Of a stretch of DNA of 64,000 nucleotides, positions 51,751 through 61,123 are shown in pieces; the first letter of the stretch is position 1, and every line of letters starts with the position of its first letter. A program made the translations under genes and the position numbers. The DNA comes from Acidobacteriota bacterium (GTDB lineage: Bacteria > Acidobacteriota > Blastocatellia > HR10), in assembly GCA_030550025.1 (NCBI GenBank), contig JAUQQC010000006.1, positions 1-64,000 of the forward strand. The letters run 5' to 3'. The notes under the pieces were generated by a model that was not told the origin of the DNA, searched no databases, and saw only the letters and a list, made by a program, of their open reading frames with translations.

Positions 51751-52785
51751 ATGCGGATGACGCAACAGGGGGCGAATAACCTGGAACGAGCGACCCAAGC
51801 GAGGGCTTCTTCGGCGGCGGAGTTCTTCGCCTTAATTCGTGAGGAATTGGCCGCGTTCGAGCACGAATTCGCCTCTCAGATCGCTTCCGAGGTGCCCTTG
51901 ATCGCTGAGATCGGCCGATACGTGAAGGACGGCGGGGGGAAGCGAATTCGACCGGCCTTGCTGTTGCTGTCGGCGAAGCTCTGGGGGCGTCCCGTCACGC
52001 GTTCGACGATTCGGCTGGCCGTCGTCGTCGAATTCATTCACACGGCCACGCTCGTGCACGATGACATCATTGACGGCGCGCAGGTGCGGCGCGGGCGCCC
52101 TTCGGTGAATGCGCGGTGGGGGAACCAGATCACCGTGCTCATGGGCGATTGGCTCTACATGCGCGCGTTCGAGATGGCGCTCGAAGAGCGCAGCTTCGAG
52201 ATCCTCGATCTGCTCACGCAGATCACGCGAAAGATGACCGAAGGGGAATTGATCCAGCTGGGGCATATCGGCGACCTCTTCATCACGCGGGAACGCTACT
52301 TCGAGATCCTGCAGCGGAAGACCGCCTATCTCTTCAGCGCGTGCGCGGAGATCGGGGGGGTCCTCGGCGGAGCGTCACCGCTCGAGCAACAAGCCTTGCG
52401 CGAGTACGGAATGCATCTGGGCACGGCGTTTCAATTAATTGACGATGTGCTCGATTTCGTCGCCGACGACGAGAGCCTGGGCAAGCCGGCCGGCAACGAT
52501 CTGCGCGAAGGGAAGCTGACCCTCCCTGTGATCCTGTTGGTCGAGAAGGGGGAACCACAGCATCTGGAGATGGTGCGCACGGTGCTCGCCGATGGCGATT
52601 ACCGGAGGGTGACGCGGCAAGAGTTGGTCGCGGTGTTGGAAGCGGAAGGCTGCTTAGAGCGCGCCCGCGAAGAGGCGCGCGCGTATGCTCAACGGGCTTC
52701 GGCCTGTCTGCGCGTGGTGGTCCCTTCTCCCTATCGGGACGCCCTGGCTCGTATCGCTGAGTTCACGGTTGAGCGGACGCGGTGA
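51751..52785 (+). CDS. Long-chain trans-polyprenyl diphosphate synthase
   Basis: 344 aa (ATG 51751; ATG 51757 also fits, with GAGGG upstream). Trans-prenyltransferase with first Asp-rich motif DDIID (LVHDDIIDGA) and second DDVLD (QLIDDVLDF), both active. Small residues upstream of the first motif (HTATLVH) favour a long product such as the octa- or nonaprenyl side chain of quinones. A second, shorter-chain synthase (58522-59436) probably supplies farnesyl or geranylgeranyl diphosphate. Confidence 0.92.
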   Translation: MRMTQQGANNLERATQARASSAAEFFALIREELAAFEHEFASQIASEVPLIAEIGRYVKDGGGKRIRPALLLLSAKLWGRPVTRSTIRLAVVVEFIHTATLVHDDIIDGAQVRRGRPSVNARWGNQITVLMGDWLYMRAFEMALEERSFEILDLLTQITRKMTEGELIQLGHIGDLFITRERYFEILQRKTAYLFSACAEIGGVLGGASPLEQQALREYGMHLGTAFQLIDDVLDFVADDESLGKPAGNDLREGKLTLPVILLVEKGEPQHLEMVRTVLADGDYRRVTRQELVAVLEAEGCLERAREEARAYAQRASACLRVVVPSPYRDALARIAEFTVERTR

Positions 52786-53595
52786 GTGATCCCCCTTGCG
52801 ACGGCGCGCTGCCACCTTCTCCGAACATCGGATCCGTCTATGCGCGAGCCGCTCGAATTGAGAGCCTGGCGCGGGACGCGGTCGGAGACCGCCTTCGTGG
52901 AACAATTGCGCGCTTGGTCCGCCTTCGATGACGTCGGGCGGCAATATGCGGCCCTCGCGCATTGGAGCACCTGCTGGTTCCAGCGGGCGACGCTGGATGT
53001 CTATCTGGAGCTGCTCAACGAAGAGGTCCCTTGCGAGGCCTTCGGATCGGAGGGGACGATCGTGTCCTTCAGCGCGTTGGAGCAGAAGATGTGGAGCTTC
53101 CTGCAATTGGCGAAGGGAGCGCTCGATGCCGTGGCCCGCGAGATCAATCTCGTCTACTGGCACGTGGATGCGCGGCGCCGTCTCTTCGATCCGATGGGGC
53201 GCGCTCGATGGGTGACGTTTTATACCGTGCGGGAGCGCTTGCTCGGCTTAGAGGAATTTCGCGAGGATCCGCTCGTGCGGATGCTGGAGGCGCGGACGCG
53301 CGCGGAGACGGCCGATCCGATCTATCGGGAGTTGAGTCATCTCGCGGCAGCAAGCTTGACGGCGCCGCGATTGATCGGGCGCGTGGAGCGTCCGGATTTG
53401 AGACGCAGGGAGACGCCGCTGCGGGCCAGCGAAGCGCGCATCTTCATCCCCGACGATCCGCGACAGTGGCCCCCCACCTACGAGCGCGGCTTCGAGATGA
53501 ACGCCCTGTTCCCCGCGATCCTGCGCTGGCTTGAACATTTCACCGATGACGTTTACGATAAACTCGATCTCCGCCTGAAGGGAGAAAGGCGATGA
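52786..53595 (+). CDS. Uncharacterised helical protein
   Basis: 269 aa from GTG 52786, or 251 aa from ATG 52840 (MREPLELRAWRGT). Neither start has a good ribosome site. No recognised domain. The region FSALEQKMWSFLQLAKGALDAVAREINLVYW is strongly helical and amphipathic, with a weak HEPN-like feel but no R-x4-6-H motif. There is no signal peptide. It follows the prenyl synthase directly and overlaps the next gene (ATGA), so it belongs to that operon. Confidence 0.75.
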   Translation: MIPLATARCHLLRTSDPSMREPLELRAWRGTRSETAFVEQLRAWSAFDDVGRQYAALAHWSTCWFQRATLDVYLELLNEEVPCEAFGSEGTIVSFSALEQKMWSFLQLAKGALDAVAREINLVYWHVDARRRLFDPMGRARWVTFYTVRERLLGLEEFREDPLVRMLEARTRAETADPIYRELSHLAAASLTAPRLIGRVERPDLRRRETPLRASEARIFIPDDPRQWPPTYERGFEMNALFPAILRWLEHFTDDVYDKLDLRLKGERR

Positions 53596-54188
53596 ACGGA
53601 TCGTGGGCCCATCGGATATCGACCGAGCGCGCGGTCGCAAGCGTCCTGCTCATGGGGAGCCTCTTATGGGGGGCCCCTTCGACGGAGGCACAATCGTGGT
53701 ATCGTTCGGGGATACGCCGGGTCGAGCCGTTCACGCGCTATGAGGTGAAGGTCGAGGATCAAACATTCGTCCTCTATCCGCTGGCCGTGACGCTGGACAT
53801 GGAACGTCAGGAGACGACCGTGTGGCTCTACGTCGGATCCGAGCGCGATCGAGGGAAGACGCGGTATTTCTGTCCACGTGGAGCGCTGTTGCGCGATGGG
53901 GTGAGCGAGCGGCGCTTCGCGCTCAGCCGATTGGAGGGTCTCTCCATCGTGCGGCGCAAAGGAGAGTGCCTGGAGTTTCGCGCTCAGGGGCCGGACCTGG
54001 ACGCGCAGGCGCGCGCGCATTTTGAAGCCGTAGGAGAGCAACGGTGGCGGGGGAACGAGAAGCCTTGGCCATCACCGGCTCAAGTCGGCTTGGTCTTCTT
54101 CGGCCTTCCCTCTCCGCGAGCGACGTATTTGGCCGTCCAGTTGCCGTTCGGCGAGGAGATCCTCATCGCGACGCGCGATCTGCGCTGA
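53592..54188 (+). CDS. Exported protein of unknown function
   Basis: 198 aa. GGGAGAAAGGCG precedes the ATG at 53592, which overlaps the previous stop. Signal peptide about 13-34 (AVASVLLMGSLLWGAPSTEAQ). The mature part is beta-rich (RYEVKVEDQTFVLYPLAVTLDMERQ), with one Cys pair (CPRG and GECLEF) that could form a disulfide, ending PSPRATYLAVQLPFGEEILIAT. No family recognised. Confidence 0.78.
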   Translation: MNGSWAHRISTERAVASVLLMGSLLWGAPSTEAQSWYRSGIRRVEPFTRYEVKVEDQTFVLYPLAVTLDMERQETTVWLYVGSERDRGKTRYFCPRGALLRDGVSERRFALSRLEGLSIVRRKGECLEFRAQGPDLDAQARAHFEAVGEQRWRGNEKPWPSPAQVGLVFFGLPSPRATYLAVQLPFGEEILIATRDLR

Positions 54189-54211
54189 TGACGCGGGCTC
54201 TCCTTTTGTGC

Positions 54212-54217
54212 TACATT
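54212..54217 (+). promoter_or_regulatory. Extended -10 of nfeD
   Basis: TACATT (54212-54217) preceded by TTTTGTGC; a weak ATGACG lies 18 nt further upstream (54188-54193). Transcription should start about seven bases before the ATG at 54231. Confidence 0.55.
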
Positions 54218-54230
54218 ATTGCCGGATTGT

Positions 54231-55568
54231 ATGAAGCCGAGGCGATTGATCGTACAGGCCGGATGTCTCACCGTGCTCCTCTGCGGTGTGGCGCGGGCGG
54301 ATGTTCATGTCGTGACCTTCGATGACATCGTGCATCCGGCGAGCGCGCAGTTGGTCGAGCGGGCGATTCGCGTGGCCGAGCAGGCGCAGTCGCGCGCGCT
54401 CATCATCACGCTGCGCACGCCGGGGGGACTCGTCTCGGCCATGCGGGAGATCGTCGAGCGGATTCTTGCTTCCCGTGTGCCTGTGGTCGTCTACGTCTCA
54501 CCGAGCGGAGCCAGTGCGGCCTCGGCGGGCTTCTTCATCCTCATCGCGGCCGATGTCGCGGCTATGGCCCCGGGGACGAATACGGGAGCTGCCCATCCAG
54601 TGGCCATCGGGATGGAGCAAGATCGCACGATGTACGAGAAGGCGGAGAACGATGCGGCGGCCTATATCCGCTCGCTCGCCGAGAAGCGGGGGCGCAATAT
54701 CGAGCTGGCCGAAGCCGCCGTGCGCACGAGCCGTTCCTACACGGAGACGGAAGCCCTGAGGGAGGGGTTGATTGATCTCATCGCGCGCGATCTCTCGGAT
54801 CTGCTCGCGCAACTGGATGGACGGGCGATCCGTCGGTTAGGGGGAGAAACTGTCACGTTACGGACGAAGGGAGAACCGGTGGTGCGCATCGAGCCCACAT
54901 TGCGTGAGCGCGTGCTCAGCTTCCTGGCCAATCCGAACATCGCCTTCGTGCTGGGCGCCATTGGTCTGCTCATGATCTACTTCGAGCTGAACAATCCGGG
55001 AGCGATCATCCCGGCTGTCGTCGGCACGATCGCCCTCGTGCTGGCCCTCTATGGATTTCACCTGCTGCCGATCAGTCTGACCGGCGTGCTGCTGCTCATC
55101 ATCGCCATCGCGCTCTTCATCGCCGAGGCGAAGATTCAGAGCTTCGGCGTGCTCGGGCTGGGGGGCGTCGTCTCGATGATCATCGGGGCGCTGATGCTCG
55201 TGGATGCGCCGGATCCAGCGATTCAGGTTCAGCGCTCGATCGCCATCGCCATCGCCATCCCGACGGCCGTGGCGATGATCGTGATCCTGCGCTTAGCCAT
55301 GAAGGCGCGGGAGCAGAAAGTCGTCACGGGCGATCTCGGCATGGTGGGATTGATCGGGACAGCCGAGACGGAGTTGAATCCGGAGGGGCAGGTCTTCGTA
55401 CGCGGCGAGCTGTGGAGCGCCATCGCCTCCTCGCGCATCGCTAAGGGAGAGCGCGTGCGCGTCGTGGGGATCGAAGGCTTGAAGCTGCGCGTTGAAGCCA
55501 TGCAGCCTCTGGAACCGCCACGCCAGACCTCCATCCTGGATGTGGCCCAGAATGAAGAGCGCGCGTGA
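54231..55568 (+). CDS. NfeD-family membrane serine protease (long form)
   Basis: 445 aa. Signal peptide, then a ClpP-like protease domain (about 25-215) with the nucleophile Ser in VSPSGASAASAGF and the following Lys in the EKAENDAAAY region. Four to five membrane helices follow (about 235-360: VLGAIGLLMIYFELNNPG and on), then a C-terminal OB-fold NfeD domain (about 375-435, GTAETELNPEGQVFVRGELW). Long NfeD proteins cleave stomatin-like partners, and a stomatin gene follows 52 nt downstream. Start chosen at ATG 54231; no ribosome site. Confidence 0.92.
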   Translation: MKPRRLIVQAGCLTVLLCGVARADVHVVTFDDIVHPASAQLVERAIRVAEQAQSRALIITLRTPGGLVSAMREIVERILASRVPVVVYVSPSGASAASAGFFILIAADVAAMAPGTNTGAAHPVAIGMEQDRTMYEKAENDAAAYIRSLAEKRGRNIELAEAAVRTSRSYTETEALREGLIDLIARDLSDLLAQLDGRAIRRLGGETVTLRTKGEPVVRIEPTLRERVLSFLANPNIAFVLGAIGLLMIYFELNNPGAIIPAVVGTIALVLALYGFHLLPISLTGVLLLIIAIALFIAEAKIQSFGVLGLGGVVSMIIGALMLVDAPDPAIQVQRSIAIAIAIPTAVAMIVILRLAMKAREQKVVTGDLGMVGLIGTAETELNPEGQVFVRGELWSAIASSRIAKGERVRVVGIEGLKLRVEAMQPLEPPRQTSILDVAQNEERA

Positions 55569-55620
55569 GCGAGAGCCCCGTGAGGAGCGGGGGTCTCGGT
55601 GAATGCGAAAGGAGGGAGCT

Positions 55621-56403
55621 ATGCCGGAACTCTTCACGGGATCCACCGTTGCGGCGATCATTCTGCTGCTCTGGGTGCTGAGCTGGATCAAGATCATTAA
55701 CGAGTATGAACGCGGCGTCGTCTTCACCTTCGGACGGTTGCGGCCCGAGCCGAAACCGCCGGGCATCCGCCTGGTGATCGGCCCCTTCCAACGCATGGTG
55801 CGCGTGAGCTTGCGCACGGTCGCCATGGATGTGCCCCCCCAGGACGTCATCACTCGCGATAACGTCTCGGTGAAGGTGAATGCCGTCGTCTACTTCCGCG
55901 TCATTGATGCGAATAAGGCCATCGTCGAGGTCGAGAACTATCTCTACGCCACTTCACAACTCGCGCAGACGACTCTGCGCTCGGTCTGCGGCGAGGTCGA
56001 GCTGGACGATCTCCTCAGCAAGCGCGAGGAGCTGAACGCGCGCTTGCAGCGCATTCTCGACAAGCACACCGATCCGTGGGGGATCAAAGTGAGCATGGTC
56101 GAGATCAAGGCCGTGGACCTGCCACAGGAGATGATCCGGGCGATCTCCCGGCAGGCGGAGGCCGAGCGGGAGAAGCGCGCTAAGATCATTCATGCCGAGG
56201 GCGAATACCTGGCCGCTCAGCAGTTGACCGATGCCGCGCGGAAGCTCTCCGAGGAGCCGCTCTCCATCCAACTTCGGTATCTGCAGACGCTCACCGAGAT
56301 CGGCGCGGAGAAGAATTCGACCGTCGTCTTCCCTCTGCCCATCGAGCTGCTCTCCGTGCTGGCCCCGCGACGGAGTCGAGCGGAGGTGACGGATCGGTCT
56401 TGA
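55621..56403 (+). CDS. Slipin (stomatin/SPFH-family) membrane protein
   Basis: 260 aa; AAAGGAGGGA selects ATG 55621. One N-terminal membrane helix ([15 protein letters not shown]), the SPFH/PHB domain (about 25-180: [39 protein letters not shown]), then an Ala/Glu/Arg coiled coil ([20 protein letters not shown]). It oligomerises in membrane microdomains and is the expected substrate or partner of the upstream NfeD protease. Confidence 0.94.
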   Translation: MPELFTGSTVAAIILLLWVLSWIKIINEYERGVVFTFGRLRPEPKPPGIRLVIGPFQRMVRVSLRTVAMDVPPQDVITRDNVSVKVNAVVYFRVIDANKAIVEVENYLYATSQLAQTTLRSVCGEVELDDLLSKREELNARLQRILDKHTDPWGIKVSMVEIKAVDLPQEMIRAISRQAEAEREKRAKIIHAEGEYLAAQQLTDAARKLSEEPLSIQLRYLQTLTEIGAEKNSTVVFPLPIELLSVLAPRRSRAEVTDRS

Positions 56404-56416
56404 GGCGAGACGTCCT

Positions 56417-56863
56417 ATGCACGACGATCTTCGAGCGAGAAGCCGACGCGCGATCGTGCTCTTCATCGGATGCGTGACGCTGGCCTTCGCGATGTTCACC
56501 GCGGGTCTGCTCATCGGACGATGGGCTCGAGTCCCCGAATCAGCAGCGACGATTCCGAAGGAGAACCCGCCGAGCGCAAGTCTGTCGGAAGGGGCGATGA
56601 CGCCTTCCTCACCGAGCGAACCCGCGTCGTATCTGATCCGAGCGGGGAGCTTCTCTTCGGTGGCGGAGGCCGAGCGTTTCGTCGCCCATCTGAAGGAGCA
56701 GGGCTTCGATCAGGCGTTCACCCGCCTGCGTTCGAAGCCCGAGGGGGGATCGGTCGTGGAAGTCGTCCTCGGGCCTTTCGAGGACACGGAGGCGGCCGCC
56801 CGCACACTGCGCGAGCTGCGAAATAACGGCGTGTCCGACCTGCGCATCCTCCCCAACCGATGA
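56417..56863 (+). CDS. SPOR-domain membrane protein
   Basis: 148 aa. One membrane helix (about 12-33), a Ser/Pro-rich periplasmic linker, then a C-terminal SPOR domain (about 70-146: SYLIRAGSFSSVAEAERFVAHLKEQGF) that binds denuded glycan at division sites. It lies 13 nt after the slipin gene. It may help localise septal factors; FtsN-like roles are conceivable but the protein is short. Confidence 0.85.
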   Translation: MHDDLRARSRRAIVLFIGCVTLAFAMFTAGLLIGRWARVPESAATIPKENPPSASLSEGAMTPSSPSEPASYLIRAGSFSSVAEAERFVAHLKEQGFDQAFTRLRSKPEGGSVVEVVLGPFEDTEAAARTLRELRNNGVSDLRILPNR

Positions 56864-56887
56864 TGCGGGCTCGCGTCGGAGCTGAGC

Positions 56888-58510
56888 GTGCGTTCATCGG
56901 CGGCCTCCGCGGGACGAGCGAAGCATCCGATTCTGACGGCTCCGCGTACACCGCCTCTGGCGCCGAGCGATTGGGCGTGTACCGGGGCAACAGCGCTCGC
57001 TTTCGTCCTCGCCTTCCCTTCACCTTTGGGAGAGGGGGTATGGTTCCTCGCATGGGGAGCTTGGATCCCCCTCCTCTTCCGCCTGGCGACGCGAGTCGCC
57101 CTCTCTTTCCGGCAAGCGTTCCTCCTTGGTCTGAGCCTTGCCCTCATCGTCTTTTACGGGAGCTTTTCATGGCTCGCGTTTCCCATCGTTCACTATGGGG
57201 GGATGCCGGCGCCGATCGCGTATGCGCTCTTGCTCATTCCGGCGCTTGTGCTCTCACTCTTCTTCTCCGCCTTCCTTTGGCTCGTGCGATGGGGGATCGT
57301 CCGATGGGGAAGAGCAGGTGTCTTCACCGCACCGCTTTTCTGGGTCGCTCTGGAGTGGGCGCGCGTTCGCTTGACGCGGCATGGTTGGAACCTGTTCGGG
57401 TATAGTCAGGCGAGCGTTCCCGAGCTGATTCAGATCGCGCGCGGAACGGGCGTGTTGGGCGTGAGCTTTTTGTTGCTTCTGGCGAGCACGCTTGGCGTCT
57501 TCCTCGCGCTGCGAGAGACGGCGCGGTGGCGGCGCGCCATCCTGCTCGTCGGAAGTCCCCTCGCGCTCTTAGGTCTCGCCTTCTTCGCCGGAAGGGCCGC
57601 TCGTCCGGAAGCTCCTCTTGGAACGTCTGCCGTACACGTCTTCGCCGTGCAACCGGTGATTCCCGTCCTCGGACGCGGCGCGGGATTGCGCGCTCCGGAT
57701 GTGATTGAGAGCTTGAATCGGCATCTGCGCCTCTCCGAAGCAGTTCTCGCCGAGGGGAAAAGCGATGGGCCTCCGCAGCTCCTCATCTGGCCGGAATCGC
57801 CGATGAATCTCTCGCTCGATGAGGACGAAGCACTCGCGGCGTATCTGGCCGATTTCGCGCGCCGGCACGAGGCGTATCTCTTGCTGAATCACTTGGGGAG
57901 GACGGCGCGCGGCTGGCACAACAGCGCCACCGTGATCTCCCCGCAGGGCACACGCATCGCCGAGTATCACAAGATTCGGCTTCTGGAATTCGGCGAATAC
58001 GTCCCCGGGCGCGGACTCCTTCCTTTCTTGGGAAAGATCCCGGCGTTGGCAGGCGACTTCGTGCCGGGGCGCGACTACACGGTCGCTGACGTGGGGGCTG
58101 CGCGCGTCGGGACGTTCATCTGCTTTGAATCGGCTTTCCCGGAGATTCCGCGCGCGCTCGTGCAACGAGGCGCGACGCTGTTGGTGAACATCTCCAATGA
58201 TGGCTGGTTTGGCACGACGGCGGGCGCACGCCAGCACCTCTCTCACGCTGTCCTTCGTGCTGTCGAGTTGGGGCGTCCGCTCGTGCGCGTGACCAACAGC
58301 GGCATCACGGCCTTGATCACCCCCTACGGCGAAGTGCGAGACGCCACGCCGCTTTTTCACACGGCGACGCGCCACTGGCTTTTGCGCCTCCCTTCGTCGC
58401 CACCTCCGCTCACATTGTACGCGCGGTACGGCGATCTCTTCGCGTGGTTGTGCGTGGCGGTGAGCCTCGGCCTTCTGGCATGGGGGAAGCGCCGCAAGCG
58501 GCGCGCGTGA
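56888..58510 (+). CDS. lnt: Apolipoprotein N-acyltransferase
   Basis: 540 aa from GTG 56888, the first start after an in-frame stop at 56882. Six to seven N-terminal membrane helices and a C-terminal helix flank a nitrilase domain with the triad Glu (IWPESPMN), Lys (EYHKIRLLEFGEYVP) and Cys (GTFICFESAFP); the ISNDGWFG motif is present. It N-acylates lipoproteins in the inner membrane, so the cell is diderm. The start lacks a clear ribosome site. Confidence 0.93.
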   Translation: MRSSAASAGRAKHPILTAPRTPPLAPSDWACTGATALAFVLAFPSPLGEGVWFLAWGAWIPLLFRLATRVALSFRQAFLLGLSLALIVFYGSFSWLAFPIVHYGGMPAPIAYALLLIPALVLSLFFSAFLWLVRWGIVRWGRAGVFTAPLFWVALEWARVRLTRHGWNLFGYSQASVPELIQIARGTGVLGVSFLLLLASTLGVFLALRETARWRRAILLVGSPLALLGLAFFAGRAARPEAPLGTSAVHVFAVQPVIPVLGRGAGLRAPDVIESLNRHLRLSEAVLAEGKSDGPPQLLIWPESPMNLSLDEDEALAAYLADFARRHEAYLLLNHLGRTARGWHNSATVISPQGTRIAEYHKIRLLEFGEYVPGRGLLPFLGKIPALAGDFVPGRDYTVADVGAARVGTFICFESAFPEIPRALVQRGATLLVNISNDGWFGTTAGARQHLSHAVLRAVELGRPLVRVTNSGITALITPYGEVRDATPLFHTATRHWLLRLPSSPPPLTLYARYGDLFAWLCVAVSLGLLAWGKRRKRRA

Positions 58511-58521
58511 ACGGGCGCGGA

Positions 58522-59436
58522 CTACGCGCGGCGTTGGAGGACGAGGCGAGCCAGATCGGCGAGTCGCCCCGAACGCGGGAGCGGCCGGATCGCTTCGAGC
58601 GCTTCACCGATGAGCGCCTGGGCCTTCTGTCGGGAGGCTTCCAGACCGTACAGGCGCGGATAGGTCGCCTTACGAGCCGCCACATCTTTGCCCGGCGTCT
58701 TCCCGATCTCCTCAGGCGTCCCCGTGATGTCGAGCACGTCGTCAATGATCTGAAAGGCGAGCCCCAGACATTCCCCGTAGCGCGTGAGCGCGCGCATCTG
58801 CTCCGGCTCCGCTCCGCCCAAAATCCCGCCGACGCGCACCGAGGCCGTCATCAGCGCGCCCGTCTTCATGCGATGAATGGCTGTGAGCGTCGGCTCATCA
58901 AAAGGCTGCCCTTCCGTCAGGAGATCCAACACCTGACCGCCGATCATTCCCTCCACCGTTCCGGCCGCGCGCGCGATCTCGGCGATCACGCGCATCTGGC
59001 GATCGCGATGCGCATCCGGGATCGGGATCTCGGCCAACGTTCGGAAAGCGAGCGTGAGCAAGGCATCGCCGGCCAGAAGAGCGATCGCTTCGCCGAAGAC
59101 TTTGTGACACGTCGGCCGACCTCGTCGCCAATCGTCGTTGTCAAGCGCTGGGAGGTCATCGTGAATGAGCGAGTAGGTGTGGATCATCTCCAGCGCGCAC
59201 GCCGTCGGGAGCAGCCACGATTCCGGGACGTCGAACATCTCTCCAGTCGCGATCGTGAGGATCGGGCGAAGCCGTTTCCCTCCGGCGAAGAGGCTGTACC
59301 GCATGGCGCGGTGAATCACTTCCGGAGGCGTCGTCTCCGAGGGCACGAGCTGATCGAGCCATCGATGAAGGCGTTCCCGTTGCGCGCTCAGATATTCCGC
59401 CAGATCGAGCGTTCCTCTCTCGGACGACGTCCTCAC
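58522..59436 (-). CDS. ispA: Short-chain prenyl diphosphate synthase (FPP/GGPP type)
   Basis: 304 aa from GTG 59436, overlapping the xseB stop (GTGA). The first Asp-rich motif is DDLPALD with the two-residue insertion typical of bacterial FPP/GGPP synthases; the second is DDVLD. FAGGKRLRP and GGQVLDL are characteristic. The xseA-xseB-ispA order is common in bacteria, often preceding dxs; here the gene after ispA is the convergent lnt. Confidence 0.92.
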   Translation of the reverse strand: MRTSSERGTLDLAEYLSAQRERLHRWLDQLVPSETTPPEVIHRAMRYSLFAGGKRLRPILTIATGEMFDVPESWLLPTACALEMIHTYSLIHDDLPALDNDDWRRGRPTCHKVFGEAIALLAGDALLTLAFRTLAEIPIPDAHRDRQMRVIAEIARAAGTVEGMIGGQVLDLLTEGQPFDEPTLTAIHRMKTGALMTASVRVGGILGGAEPEQMRALTRYGECLGLAFQIIDDVLDITGTPEEIGKTPGKDVAARKATYPRLYGLEASRQKAQALIGEALEAIRPLPRSGRLADLARLVLQRRA

Positions 59437-59693
59437 GGCCGGTGGGCATCCTCCTCCGGGGGCTCTTCGAAGGGTTGGATTTCGTAATCCCCACTGGCGT
59501 TTTTGACGAGGATTTCGACTTTCCGCTCGGCCTCTTCGAGACGCTTCTGGCATTCTCGCGAGAGCTTGACGCCACGCTCGAAGAGTTCCAGCGCGCGCTC
59601 CAGCGGCAGATCGCCATTCTCCAATTGTTCGACGATGCCCTCCAGTTCCTTGAGGGCGGCCTCGAAGTCCGTAGGTTTAGACGCCTTACTCAT
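59433..59693 (-). CDS. xseB: Exodeoxyribonuclease VII small subunit
   Basis: 86 aa. FEAALKELEGIVEQLENGDLPLERALELFERGVKLSRECQKRLEEAERKV is the canonical helical hairpin that wraps the large subunit. It is encoded between xseA, overlapping its stop by eight bases, and ispA, overlapping its start by four, so all three are translationally coupled. Confidence 0.96.
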   Translation of the reverse strand: MSKASKPTDFEAALKELEGIVEQLENGDLPLERALELFERGVKLSRECQKRLEEAERKVEILVKNASGDYEIQPFEEPPEEDAHRP

Positions 59694-61053
59694 CGAGTCT
59701 CACCTCTTCGGTCACTGCCTTCAGCTGGCCTTTGAAGAGACGGATGCGCAGGCGTTCGCCCACGCGCACCTCGGCCGCATCGCGGAGGATGACGTGTTGT
59801 TCGTTCCACACGATGGCGTATCCGCGCGAGAGGACGGCCAGGGGACTGAGTGCGTCCAGCTTTCCCACGGCGAGGCTCAGGTGGCGCCGACAGGTGTGCA
59901 AACGTTCGCGGATCGTCGCGTTCATTCGGTTCTGAAGTATGGCCAAGCGCCCGCGCATCTCCGCCAGGCGTCGGCTCGGGCGCTGTGCCGTGAAGCGCAT
60001 CGAGAGCGCGGCGAAGCGTTCTCGCGCCGCGCGCACGCGTCGCGTCATCGCGATCTGCAATCGGTAGTCGAGATCATCCACCCGTTGCCACGCCTGTTGC
60101 ACGATCGTGCGCGCGCGCATGAAGCCCGGTCGCGCATGAAGCTGCGAGAGGCGTTCGCGCCATCGCACGAGGAGATAGCGTGCCGCTTTCACCAAGCGCA
60201 GCTCCAGCGCGGCGAACCGCCCGATCAGCTCATCCCGACGCGCGGCGACCATTTCGGCAGCCGCCGACGGCGTCGGCGCGCGCACATCGGCGACGAAATC
60301 GGCGATGGTGAAATCGGTCTCGTGCCCGACGGCCGAGATGATAGGGATGCGCGAGTCAAAGATGGCGCGCGCGACGATCTCCTCGTTGAACGCCCACAGG
60401 TCTTCGATCGAACCGCCACCGCGCCCGACGATGAGGACGTCCAGGTCATCGCGTTGATTCATGAGGCGAATGGCTTCGGCGATCTCCTGGGCGGCGCCTT
60501 CGCCTTGAACGCGCACGGGGCAGATCAGGACGTCAATGCCGCGATTGCGCCGCTTCAGAATCCGCAAGATGTCGCGGATGGCGGCGCCCGTCGGGGAGGT
60601 GATCACCCCGATCTTTCGCGGCGTGAGCGGAAGCGGGCGTTTGCGCGCGGGATCGAATAATCCTTCGGCCGCCAAGCGTGCCTTCAGCTGCTCGAACGCC
60701 AATTGCAAGGAGCCGATGCCGACCGGCTCCATGTACGCGACCAGCAGACGATACTCGCCGCGCTTCTCGAAGACGCTCAGCCGCCCACGCGCGTAAACCT
60801 CCAGTCCGTCCTCTGGTCGAAATCGAATCAGCCGATTCTGCAAGCGGAAGCAGACGCAAGGCAATTGCGCGTGCGCATCCTTCAACGTGAAATACCAGTG
60901 GCCCGAACTGTGACGCTTGAAATTGGAGATCTCGCCCCGGACCCAGATGTCGGGGAATTCCCCCTCCAGCAAGTCCTTGATGTGAAAGGTCAACTCGCTG
61001 ACGGTCAGCGCTTGTCGCTCGGCCGCCAGCTTCGCCAGGGTCATCGGTTCCAT
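59686..61053 (-). CDS. xseA: Exodeoxyribonuclease VII large subunit
   Basis: 455 aa. N-terminal OB fold (LTVSELTFHIKDLLEGEFPDIWVRGEISNF), catalytic core with GVITSPTGAAIRDILRILKRRN, VGRGGGSIEDLWAFNEE and SAVGHETDFTIADFVADVRAPTPSAAAE, then a long coiled coil and C-terminal segment (LSPLAVLSRGYAIV). Degrades single-stranded DNA to oligonucleotides. First gene of the xseA-xseB-ispA operon. Confidence 0.97.
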   Translation of the reverse strand: MEPMTLAKLAAERQALTVSELTFHIKDLLEGEFPDIWVRGEISNFKRHSSGHWYFTLKDAHAQLPCVCFRLQNRLIRFRPEDGLEVYARGRLSVFEKRGEYRLLVAYMEPVGIGSLQLAFEQLKARLAAEGLFDPARKRPLPLTPRKIGVITSPTGAAIRDILRILKRRNRGIDVLICPVRVQGEGAAQEIAEAIRLMNQRDDLDVLIVGRGGGSIEDLWAFNEEIVARAIFDSRIPIISAVGHETDFTIADFVADVRAPTPSAAAEMVAARRDELIGRFAALELRLVKAARYLLVRWRERLSQLHARPGFMRARTIVQQAWQRVDDLDYRLQIAMTRRVRAARERFAALSMRFTAQRPSRRLAEMRGRLAILQNRMNATIRERLHTCRRHLSLAVGKLDALSPLAVLSRGYAIVWNEQHVILRDAAEVRVGERLRIRLFKGQLKAVTEEVRLDE

Positions 61054-61093
61054 GCGTCACTCCCGCCTCGATTCGATGCGTCCTACAGGCCGA

Positions 61094-61123
61094 ATATTAG
61101 CCCGTGGCCGAGTGGGGTGTCAA
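61094..61123 (-). promoter_or_regulatory. Promoter of the xseA operon
   Basis: Minus-strand TTGACA (61123-61118), 18 nt, TAATAT (61099-61094). The -35 overlaps the stop codon of the upstream permease gene. Confidence 0.7.
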
